Below the pieces are notes generated by a model that saw only the letters and a list, made by a program, of their open reading frames with translations, had not been told where the DNA came from and ran no database searches. A stretch of DNA of 5,650 nt from Methylophaga sp. Its GTDB lineage: Bacteria > Pseudomonadota > Gammaproteobacteria > Nitrosococcales > Methylophagaceae. Position 1 is the first letter of the stretch. Every line of letters begins with the position of its first letter. The stretch covers positions 1 through 5,650 of the forward strand of contig JABURN010000257.1 of assembly GCA_014762585.1 (NCBI GenBank), given 5' to 3'. Made by a program: the position numbers and the translations under genes. Below are positions 1 through 5,504 of this stretch, piece by piece.

Positions 1-714
1 CATGCGCTTGAGAATGTCCTGCTTGCGCTCTCCGGAAAAATAAATCAGGACATTGCGGCAGAAAATCACATCGAACTTACCCAGCGTGGTAAACCCCTGC
101 AGCAGATTCTGTTCGCGGAAGCTGACACGGTTACGCACTTCATCAATGACACGCCAGCGCTCATCGACCTTGGTAAAAAACTGCTGCCGCCTGGTATCCG
201 AAAGCCCCCGGCCCAGCGCCACATTTTCATACTCCGCCTTTTTAGCATGAACCAGCATCGAGGCGGAAATATCGGTGGCGATGATCTGGCTGCCACTGAG
301 GCGGGAACCGGGATTCTTGCGCAGGTATTCACTCAGGATGATGCTGATGGTGTAAGGCTCCTGCCCGGAAGAACAGGCCGCAGACCAGACTCTCAACGCC
401 CCCTGCCCGCGTTGGTCGAGCTCAGGAAGCACCACCTGCCCCAGCGTTTCAAATGGCTGCCCGTCACGAAACCAGGAGGTTTCATTGGTTGTCATCGCGT
501 CGATGACGGCATCACGCAGGTGCCGCGGGTGGCCTTTTTCAATCGCCAACATCAAAGCTGACAGGTCGGCGATATTTTCTTCCCGCATCAGACGGGTCAG
601 TCGGCTGACAATCAGGTATTGTTTACCTTCACCCAGCAGAATACCGCAGGCCTGTTCCAGAAATTGTCGGAAGCGCTGATAATCGAAACTGCTGATTTCT
701 TGGGTTTGCTGCAT
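1..714 (-). CDS. cheR: CheR, chemotaxis protein-glutamate O-methyltransferase (C-terminus beyond window)
   Basis: CheR uses S-adenosylmethionine to methylate glutamates on the cytoplasmic domain of chemoreceptors, opposing CheB in adaptation. The 238 visible residues start with MQQTQEISSFDYQRF, typical of the all-helical N-terminal CheR domain. Family motifs follow in order: NETSWFRD (77-84), the SAM-binding SAACSSGQEPY (111-121), ATDIS (146-150), and FDVIFCRNVLIYF (214-226). W in NETSWFRD, where enteric CheR has F, resembles the Pseudomonas-type subgroup. The reading frame is open to the window edge; CheR is usually about 270-290 residues, so roughly 35-50 are missing. The ATG at 714-712 is chosen because it precedes the conserved N-terminal domain; its ribosome binding site is weak (an AGG about 6-8 bases upstream). 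A sigma-28-like promoter lies just upstream, so cheR probably heads its own late flagellar transcript. No cheV lies before it; the neighbour is a divergent oxidoreductase. Confidence 0.95.
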   Translation of the reverse strand, partial: MQQTQEISSFDYQRFRQFLEQACGILLGEGKQYLIVSRLTRLMREENIADLSALMLAIEKGHPRHLRDAVIDAMTTNETSWFRDGQPFETLGQVVLPELDQRGQGALRVWSAACSSGQEPYTISIILSEYLRKNPGSRLSGSQIIATDISASMLVHAKKAEYENVALGRGLSDTRRQQFFTKVDERWRVIDEVRNRVSFREQNLLQGFTTLGKFDVIFCRNVLIYFSGERKQDILKRM

Positions 715-751
715 GTCGGCCTGGCGCAAAAAGTCAAAGAATATATAGCAT

Positions 752-778
752 TTATCGGACAGAATGCTTAAACATTTA
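752..778 (-). promoter_or_regulatory. Sigma-28 (FliA)-type promoter for cheR
   Basis: On the minus strand the sequence reads TAAATGTT (778-771), an 11-base spacer (770-760), then TCCGATAA (759-752). The enterobacterial FliA consensus is TAAAGTTT-N11-GCCGATAA, so the -35 matches 6/8, the -10 matches 7/8 and the spacing is exact. The implied start near 745 leaves a leader of about 30 bases before the cheR ATG at 714. The match and position are seen directly; use by FliA is inferred. It would place cheR in the late flagellar regulon. Confidence 0.8.
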
Positions 779-806
779 CCTTAATATTGGTTAGATTGAC
801 AAACAT

Positions 807-1676
807 ATGAACAAACAATCGCAAAATACGAAGGTCAGAAACGTGCTGGTTACCGGTTGCTCCAGCGGCATCGGCTTGCGAGCCACCGATATGCTGCAGG
901 CACATGGTTTCAATGTGGTTGCCACGGTGCGCAAAGCTGAAGATCAACAAATGCTGGAAAAGCGTAACATCAAAGTGGTGATGATGGATCTGGCCGATGA
1001 AGCCAGTATCAATGAGGGCTTTGAGCAAGCACTGAAAATGCTCAATGGTCGATTGGATGGCTTGTTCAACAATGCGGCCTTCGGCCAGCCCGGTGCAGTG
1101 GAAGACCTGAGCCGTCAGGCGCTGAGGGAGCAGTTCGAAACCAATGTCTTTGGTACCCAGCAACTGACCAACCTTGCGATTGCCCAGATGCGTAAACAGG
1201 GGTTCGGACGCATTGTTTATAACAGCTCCGTGCTGGGTTTTGTCTCAATGGCTTATCGCGGTGCCTACAATGCCAGTAAATACGCGATTGAGGGCCTGGC
1301 TGATACGCTGCGGCTGGAACTCGCTGATACCAATATCTTTATCAGCCTGATCGAACCGGGACCGATTACCAGTCGCTTCCGGGCCAATGCCTTTGAGCGT
1401 TACGAGAAACATATTGATATCAACAGCAGCCCCCATTTTGAAACCTATGAAGCGATGGAAGCCCGCCTGCAGAAAGAAGGCCCGGCAGCGCCCTTTACTC
1501 TGCCACCGGATGCCGTAGTGGAAAAATGTCTGCATGCGTTTGAGGCCAGGCGACCGAAAATCCGCTATTACGTGACTTTCCCTACCTACCTGTTCGCCGT
1601 ACTCAAACGACTGCTGCCACAGCGGGCGCTTGACTGGTTTCTGAGAAAAGTGTCTGATAACGAGAAACGCGCCTGA
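807..1676 (+). CDS. YbbO-like short-chain dehydrogenase/reductase (SDR)
   Basis: This 289-residue cytoplasmic protein is a classical SDR. It has the nucleotide-binding TGCSSGIG (residues 17-24), the NNAAFG stretch (NNAG equivalent), a catalytic Ser in NSSVLG, and the YNASKYA motif with catalytic Tyr and Lys, followed by IEPGPITSRF. The C-terminal part (FTLPPDAVVEK, then KIRYYVTFPTY and LKRLLPQRALDWFLRK) closely resembles the E. coli oxidoreductase YbbO from memory; YbbO is described as an NADP-dependent aldehyde reductase. Aldehyde or ketone reduction is therefore the best guess, with the natural substrate unknown. The ATG at 807 has no convincing Shine-Dalgarno sequence; a GTG at 843 preceded by AAGG would also be in frame but would clip the first Rossmann strand, so 807 is preferred. 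The gene diverges from cheR (92 bp between starts) and lies 50 bp before the cyclic di-GMP gene, with which it might be cotranscribed. Confidence 0.9.
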   Translation: MNKQSQNTKVRNVLVTGCSSGIGLRATDMLQAHGFNVVATVRKAEDQQMLEKRNIKVVMMDLADEASINEGFEQALKMLNGRLDGLFNNAAFGQPGAVEDLSRQALREQFETNVFGTQQLTNLAIAQMRKQGFGRIVYNSSVLGFVSMAYRGAYNASKYAIEGLADTLRLELADTNIFISLIEPGPITSRFRANAFERYEKHIDINSSPHFETYEAMEARLQKEGPAAPFTLPPDAVVEKCLHAFEARRPKIRYYVTFPTYLFAVLKRLLPQRALDWFLRKVSDNEKRA

Positions 1677-1694
1677 AGGCGTCTGTTTCTTCTC
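1662..1694 (+). terminator. Imperfect hairpin at the end of the SDR gene, possible weak terminator
   Basis: GAGAAAC then GCGCC pairs across a TGAA loop with GGCGT then GTTTCT, leaving a small internal mismatch; a short pyrimidine-rich TTCTC follows. The loop contains the SDR stop codon TGA (1674-1676). The stem is interrupted and there is no long T-run, so termination would be partial at best and some transcripts may continue into the next gene. Confidence 0.35.
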
Positions 1695-1726
1695 ATATCG
1701 GATTGTGCGAAGGCGGAACATGACAA

Positions 1727-3910
1727 ATGCGCTCATTTTCGCGTAACAGCCTGCAGTATCTTGCTGCAGCCAAAACATTCAGCAGCGTGCTGATTGCAGG
1801 CTTGGTGGCGCTGAGTGTATCCGCTTACCTGTTCCATACCAATGCACTTCCCGATCACTCCGATCTCATCAGTGCCATTCTTTATTACGTCATGGCCGCC
1901 CTGGTCCTGATCGTACTGGCCGCCCTGCTTGCAGCCCGGCACTACCAGGCATTGTCGCGACCGCTGGAAAATCTGGATCAAATCACCCAGGCACTGCCGT
2001 TATTATCTTCGAAAAAATACGACGATGCCCGCTTGATATTCGAGAGTACCAGCGACCATACCCGGCTACGTGAAATCAGCGATTTGCTGGCGGCATCCAG
2101 ACAGCTATCCACTGTGCTGGAACAACTGGATCAGAATGTCAGCCAGCGTTCCAAGATGCTTCATGCTGCCAACGAAGAACTACGTGGCGAGCGTGACTTT
2201 GTGAAAAATCTGCTGGATACGGCCCAGCTCATCATCATCACGGTCGATGCCGACTTCAAACTCACCATGTTCAATGATTATGGTGAAAAAATCACCGGTT
2301 TCAGCGAAGCGGAAGTGCTGGGCTCTGATGTCGCCCGCTTTTTCCCTGCCGGTAACTGGACAGAGGCGCAGACTCTATTCAAAGAGCTGTCAGCAGGCAA
2401 TCTGCAGATTGCCCAACAGGAATCAGAGCTGATTGATAAGAATGGCCATATTCGCGATATATCCTGGCTGCACTCGCGCATTGAAAACAATGTTAATCGC
2501 GCGGTGCTGATGTCGGTCGGTCTCGATATGACCGAAAAGAAAGAGGCGGAAAAACGCATCGTCTGGATGGCAGAGCATGACCCGCTCACCGATTTGTGCA
2601 ACCGCCGTAAATTTGTCGAAGAGTTTGAAAAGTCACTTCGCACTGCACTGCGGTACAACCATGACAACACGCTGCTGTTTCTGGATCTGGATCAGTTCAA
2701 GGATATCAACGATACCAGCGGCCACCGCGCTGGTGATGAATTGCTGAAACTGGTGGCAAAAACCCTCAAACAGGTGGTTCGCTACACCGATCTGGTGGCA
2801 AGACTGGGCGGTGATGAATTTGCGGTACTGATGCCGGAAACTAATGAACTGGGCGCAATCACGCTGTCGAAGAAAATTCTGGCAGAACTCAACAAGATTC
2901 AGCTCGAATACGGCTCGGTCAAGCACAAGGTCACCGGCAGTATCGGTGTGGTCGGCTTTCCGCTGCATGATGCGACGATTCATGAATTGATGGGCTTTGC
3001 CGATCTGGCCATGTATAAAGCCAAATCCGCCGGGAAAAATACCTACCATGTCTTTTCCGCTGATGATCAGACCCGCGAGCAACTGGAAACCCGCGTGTTC
3101 TGGAAACACAAAATCGAAGAAGCGCTGGAAAACAATCATTTTGTCCTGCATTACCAGCCGATTCTGAATATTGAACACGACACGATTCAGCATTACGAAG
3201 TGCTGATCCGGATGCGCGATCCGGGCAGCGGTGAAATGCGTATGCCCGGCAAGTTTATTGAGATTGCCGAAGAAGTCGGCCTGATCCAGAGTATTGACCA
3301 GTTTGTCATTCAACAGGGCATTCGTCAGCTGAGTAAGCTGCACAAAGAGGGTAAAGACGTTAAATTCGCCATTAACCTGTCAGGCTCGATGGTTGATGCA
3401 CCGGTGTTACTGCCGTTTCTCAAACGGGTTATCAAAAAATATGAGGTCGACCCGAGCAAACTGATTTTTGAAGTCACCGAAACGGCGGCGGTATCGAACC
3501 TGCAGCAGGCCAAACTGATGATGACTGCAATTAAAGCCCTGGGCTGTCAGTTTTCGCTGGATGATTTCGGGGTCGGCTTTGCCTCTTTCAGTTACATGCG
3601 TCAGTTACCTATCGATATCATCAAAATCGACGGCATCTTTATCAAGGATTTGGATAAGAATGCCGACGATCAGCTGTTCGTCAAAGCCCTCATCGATGTT
3701 GCCAAGGGCCTGGGCCGCAAAACCATCGCCGAGTTTGTTGAAAACAAGGATATTCTCACGCTGCTGCGTCAATACGGTGTGGATTACGCTCAGGGTTACC
3801 ACATCGGTCGCCCGGAAGCCCGCATTCTGCCGAGCGCTGACTGGGAACCGGTAGAAGAGGAAGCCCGATTGACCATTATCGAGGAACCGGGCAAGGGCAA
3901 CGCGTCATAA
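1727..3910 (+). CDS. Membrane PAS-GGDEF-EAL protein (cyclic di-GMP cyclase/phosphodiesterase)
   Basis: A 727-residue inner-membrane signalling protein. Two membrane helices (about 18-36 and 48-70) flank a periplasmic loop of only about 12 residues, so there is no sizeable external sensor. A HAMP-like, coiled-coil-prone segment (about 71-158) leads to a PAS domain (about 158-270). GGDEF domain (about 275-445): LDLDQFKDINDTSGH metal/substrate motif, intact GGDEF (361-365), and the inhibitory I-site RYTD (352-355) exactly five residues before it. EAL domain (about 455-705): EVL (491-493) replaces EAL, with N550, E582, E585, D612/D613 (DDFGVG), K633, E669 and Q689 all present. By alignment from memory these correspond to the essential RocR residues, so both activities are plausible and neither domain looks degenerate. 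The ATG at 1727 is preceded by AAGGCGG (1710-1716), about 10 bases away. The PAS ligand and the dominant activity cannot be read from sequence. Confidence 0.95.
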   Translation: MRSFSRNSLQYLAAAKTFSSVLIAGLVALSVSAYLFHTNALPDHSDLISAILYYVMAALVLIVLAALLAARHYQALSRPLENLDQITQALPLLSSKKYDDARLIFESTSDHTRLREISDLLAASRQLSTVLEQLDQNVSQRSKMLHAANEELRGERDFVKNLLDTAQLIIITVDADFKLTMFNDYGEKITGFSEAEVLGSDVARFFPAGNWTEAQTLFKELSAGNLQIAQQESELIDKNGHIRDISWLHSRIENNVNRAVLMSVGLDMTEKKEAEKRIVWMAEHDPLTDLCNRRKFVEEFEKSLRTALRYNHDNTLLFLDLDQFKDINDTSGHRAGDELLKLVAKTLKQVVRYTDLVARLGGDEFAVLMPETNELGAITLSKKILAELNKIQLEYGSVKHKVTGSIGVVGFPLHDATIHELMGFADLAMYKAKSAGKNTYHVFSADDQTREQLETRVFWKHKIEEALENNHFVLHYQPILNIEHDTIQHYEVLIRMRDPGSGEMRMPGKFIEIAEEVGLIQSIDQFVIQQGIRQLSKLHKEGKDVKFAINLSGSMVDAPVLLPFLKRVIKKYEVDPSKLIFEVTETAAVSNLQQAKLMMTAIKALGCQFSLDDFGVGFASFSYMRQLPIDIIKIDGIFIKDLDKNADDQLFVKALIDVAKGLGRKTIAEFVENKDILTLLRQYGVDYAQGYHIGRPEARILPSADWEPVEEEARLTIIEEPGKGNAS

Positions 3911-3913
3911 TCG

Positions 3914-3948
3914 TGCACCATCTTTGAACAGGTCTTCATATTGGTGCA
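3914..3948 (+). promoter_or_regulatory. NtrC-like enhancer dyad upstream of the FNT-cynS genes
   Basis: TGCACCA (3914-3920) and its exact reverse complement TGGTGCA (3942-3948) match the two arms of the NtrC consensus (TGCACYA, a few bases, TGGTGCA), but 21 bases separate them here. They can be read as two adjacent 17-bp sites, each with one perfect arm and one weak arm: 3914-3930 (weak arm TTGAACA, 4/7) and 3932-3948 (weak arm GTCTTCA, 3/7). The midpoint is about 107 bp upstream of the predicted sigma-54 start, a usual distance for NtrC enhancers. An AT-rich tract (3972-4012) that could be bent by IHF lies between, although no good IHF consensus was found. The repeat is seen; the regulator is inferred. 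Confidence 0.5.
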
Positions 3949-4010
3949 GCATTCAAGTTCACAGCCGGCCCAAATTTTAATAACCACCTGTTTTTATTAA
4001 AGTTTATTAT

Positions 4011-4027
4011 TTGGCATAGTATATGCC
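4011..4027 (+). promoter_or_regulatory. Sigma-54 (RpoN)-like -24/-12 promoter for the FNT-cynS genes
   Basis: TTGGCATAGTATATGCC carries the invariant GG (4013-4014) and GC (4025-4026) separated by exactly 10 bases. Against YTGGCACGRNNNTTGCW it keeps TTGGCA and TGC but departs at the two bases after TGGCA, at the first T of TTGC and at the final W. The start would fall near 4037-4038, giving a leader of about 46 bases. No good sigma-70 promoter was found in the gap: TTGGCA also resembles a -35, but no acceptable -10 lies 16-18 bases downstream. NtrC-type arms upstream strengthen the call. Confidence 0.55.
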
Positions 4028-4075
4028 CATTATCAATAAGCAGCCTTTACGATTGCGTTTCTTATTGATGATGGG
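4026..4075 (+). repeat. 15-bp inverted repeat spanning promoter and ribosome binding site of the FNT gene
   Basis: CCCATTATCAATAAG (4026-4040) pairs with CTTATTGATGATGGG (4061-4075) over 15 positions, 14 Watson-Crick and one G-U, around a 20-base spacer. The right arm ends in the GGG of the GGGAG ribosome binding site; the left arm begins at the -12 element. In an RNA reaching 4026 it would be a strong hairpin hiding the ribosome binding site. If transcription starts at the predicted sigma-54 site (about 4038), most of the left arm is absent from the RNA and the repeat would instead act as DNA, for example as an operator. The function is unknown. Confidence 0.8.
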
Positions 4076-4077
4076 AG
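4073..4077 (+). promoter_or_regulatory. Ribosome binding site of the FNT gene, inside the inverted repeat
   Basis: GGGAG lies 6 bases before the ATG at 4084 and fixes that start. Its first three bases are paired in the 4026-4075 inverted repeat, so translation could be controlled by whether that structure forms. Confidence 0.75.
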
Positions 4078-4083
4078 TATCTA

Positions 4084-4929
4084 ATGTCGTATGTAAAACC
4101 CAATGAGTTTGTCAAAACCATGGTGGATGCGGGTGAGTCCAAGCTATTCATGCACCCCCGCGATGTATTAATCCGCGCCTTTATGGCCGGGGCCATTCTG
4201 GCGATTGCTGTTGCCCTGGCTGTGACCGCAGCGGTTCAGACCGGTTACCCGATAGTGGGTGCCCTTATTTTCCCGGTCGGCTTTTGTATTCTGAATCTGC
4301 TCGGCTTTGACTTGTTGACCGGGGTATTTGCCCTGGTGCCACTGGCCTTATTCGATAAACGCCCGGGCGCGACCATGTCAGGCATGTTCAAAAACTGGGG
4401 CTTGGTCGCCCTTGGCAACCTGATGGGCGCATTATTCTCGGCGACCCTGATTGCCATTTCCCTGACCTATGCCTTTACCGCCGAACCGACCGCTGTCGGT
4501 AAAGCTTTTGCCGGTGCCGCTGAAAGCCGTACTTTAGGCTTTGCCGAATACGGTGCCGCCGGCTGGTTCACAGTCTTTGTCAAAGGCATTCTGTGCAACT
4601 GGATGGTATCTATCGGCGTGGTGGGTGCCATGTACTCGAAAACAGTCGGTGGCAAGGTTATCGCCATGTGGATGCCGATCCTGATCTTCTTCGGCCTGGT
4701 ATTTGAACATGCTGTGGTCAATATGTACCTGTTCCCACTGGGCATGATGATGGGTGCGCCTATCACCGTCGGTGACTGGCTGTTCTGGAATGAAATTCCG
4801 GTCATTCTGGGTAACCTCGTCGGCGGTCTGCTGCTGACAGGTAGCGTGCTCTACGCCACTCACCTCAAACCAGGTCAAGTACGTAAACCCGCTGCCAGCA
4901 CAGAATCTGCTGAAGCGGTTAAAGCCTGA
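4084..4929 (+). CDS. Formate/nitrite transporter (FNT) family channel, possibly for cyanate or nitrite
   Basis: FNT proteins are pentameric inner-membrane channels for small monovalent anions (formate, nitrite, hydrosulfide). This 281-residue protein has the usual FocA-like length and six predicted membrane segments: about 28-50, 56-88 (broken), 104-130, 157-185, 192-225 (broken) and 237-260. Family signatures are LLGFDLLTG (72-80), with the omega-loop Thr at 79, and KGILCNWMV (167-175), with the conserved Lys at 168. FEHAVVNMYLFPLG (207-220) holds the central pore His at 209, and NEIPVILGNLVGG (236-248) follows. All key residues are present, so the channel looks functional. The C-terminal tail is short, Ala-rich and polar. 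A cyanase gene begins 62 bp downstream on the same strand, so the likely cargo relates to cyanate use: cyanate itself, or the bicarbonate co-substrate. Nitrite or formate remain possible, because FNT subtypes are hard to separate by sequence alone. The upstream region suggests nitrogen control through sigma-54. Confidence 0.93.
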   Translation: MSYVKPNEFVKTMVDAGESKLFMHPRDVLIRAFMAGAILAIAVALAVTAAVQTGYPIVGALIFPVGFCILNLLGFDLLTGVFALVPLALFDKRPGATMSGMFKNWGLVALGNLMGALFSATLIAISLTYAFTAEPTAVGKAFAGAAESRTLGFAEYGAAGWFTVFVKGILCNWMVSIGVVGAMYSKTVGGKVIAMWMPILIFFGLVFEHAVVNMYLFPLGMMMGAPITVGDWLFWNEIPVILGNLVGGLLLTGSVLYATHLKPGQVRKPAASTESAEAVKA

Positions 4930-4944
4930 TTTATTCCCCTTTCT

Positions 4945-4966
4945 GCCGGCGCTGATAAGCGCCGGC
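4945..4966 (+). other. Intercistronic GC-rich hairpin between FNT gene and cynS
   Basis: GCCGGCGC (4945-4952) and GCGCCGGC (4959-4966) form a perfect 8-bp stem with a TGATAA loop. The tail is TTCTCTCGC, not a T-run, so this is at most a partial terminator. It could trim downstream transcription or protect the 3' end of the FNT message, giving unequal levels of channel and enzyme. The cynS ribosome binding site lies 14 bases beyond it. Confidence 0.7.
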
Positions 4967-4991
4967 TTCTCTCGCAAACTGAGGAGTTAAC

Positions 4992-5432
4992 ATGGATAAA
5001 GTCGCCATGACAGAAGCCATTATCGTGGCCAAAAAAACCAAGAATCTGAGCTGGGAACAAATCGGTGAAGCCATTGGCATGTCACCGGTATGGACCACTT
5101 CGGCCTGTCTCGGCATGAATAGCATGCCGGAAGATAAAGCCATCGCACTGTGCCAGTTTATGGAGCTGCCAGCGGAAGTCAGTCAGGCCTTACAGGATTA
5201 TCCGACCAAGGTCTGGGATCAGGCGGTACCGACCGATCCCTTGATTTATCGCCTGTATGAAATTGTCGGCGTTTATGGCCCGACTTTGAAAGAAGTGATT
5301 CAGGAAAAATTCGGTGACGGCATTATGAGCGCGATTGATTTCAACATGTCGGTAGAACGCAAATCCGATCCCAAAGGCGATCGCGTCGTTCTCACCATGG
5401 ATGGCAAATTCCTGCCTTACAAGGCCTGGTAA
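4992..5432 (+). CDS. cynS: Cyanase (cyanate hydratase)
   Basis: Cyanase catalyses cyanate plus bicarbonate to CO2 and carbamate, which falls apart to ammonia and a second CO2; it serves detoxification and nitrogen supply in the cytoplasm, as a decamer in E. coli. The 146-residue product has both parts of the family: an N-terminal helical, helix-turn-helix-like domain (about 1-75, LSWEQIGEAIGMSPVW) and the catalytic C-terminal domain (IPTDP-like VPTDPLIYRLYE, VYGPTLKEV, EKFGDGIMSAIDF, MDGKFLPYKAW). Active-site R87, E90 and S113 correspond to E. coli Arg96, Glu99 and Ser122. It is 10 residues shorter than E. coli CynS (156), almost all at the N-terminus, a common difference. GAGGAG (4981-4986) lies 5 bases before the ATG. 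No cynT carbonic anhydrase or cynR regulator is visible; an FNT channel takes the transporter position. Two hairpins follow the gene. Confidence 0.97.
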   Translation: MDKVAMTEAIIVAKKTKNLSWEQIGEAIGMSPVWTTSACLGMNSMPEDKAIALCQFMELPAEVSQALQDYPTKVWDQAVPTDPLIYRLYEIVGVYGPTLKEVIQEKFGDGIMSAIDFNMSVERKSDPKGDRVVLTMDGKFLPYKAW

Positions 5433-5470
5433 AAAAACAGGGCGCTCAGAACTCGGCTGAGCGCCCCTGT
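5431..5470 (-). terminator. Intrinsic terminator of clpB (minus strand)
   Basis: A long stem with one bulged base pairs 5437-5449 with 5457-5470 (GGCGCTCAG against CTGAGCGCC at its core, loop AACTCGG). Read on the minus strand it is followed by seven Ts (complement of A5431-A5437), so it terminates the transcript arriving from clpB. The T-tract overlaps the cynS stop codon (5430-5432). In the plus direction it has no T-run. Confidence 0.85.
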
Positions 5471-5479
5471 AGCAGAACT

Positions 5480-5504
5480 GCCCCGCGAAAGCGGGGCTTT
5501 TTTT
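5480..5504 (+). terminator. Intrinsic terminator of cynS (plus strand)
   Basis: GCCCCGC (5480-5486), a GAAA tetraloop and GCGGGGC (5491-5497) form a perfect 7-bp stem followed by seven Ts (5498-5504), a textbook Rho-independent terminator 47 bp after the cynS stop. Its last Ts form part of the clpB stop codon on the other strand. Confidence 0.95.

Noticed and set aside
247..561. 104-codon plus-strand frame
   Set aside because: Opposite strand of cheR, whose conserved methyltransferase motifs run through the same bases.
1720..1746. Eight-codon frame (MTNALIFA) overlapping the start of the cyclic di-GMP gene, considered as a leader peptide
   Set aside because: The only purine-rich ribosome binding site (1710-1716) is too close to this ATG and better placed for the ATG at 1727; nothing else supports a leader.
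1245..1778. 177-codon minus-strand frame across the SDR/cyclic di-GMP junction
   Set aside because: Antisense to conserved SDR sequence, with no family features of its own.
2633..3343. 236-codon open frame on the minus strand
   Set aside because: It lies wholly inside the GGDEF-EAL coding region, which has unambiguous domain motifs; the antisense product has no recognisable motif and is a reading-frame shadow.
4011..4039. Sigma-70 promoter using TTGGCA as the -35
   Set aside because: At 16-18 bp spacing the candidate -10 bases are poor; the GG-N10-GC pattern with upstream NtrC-like arms is the better explanation.
4026..4083. Riboswitch in the FNT leader
   Set aside because: The leader is too short and has only one stem with an unstructured spacer; it resembles no riboswitch class I know, and the predicted start would leave out most of one arm.
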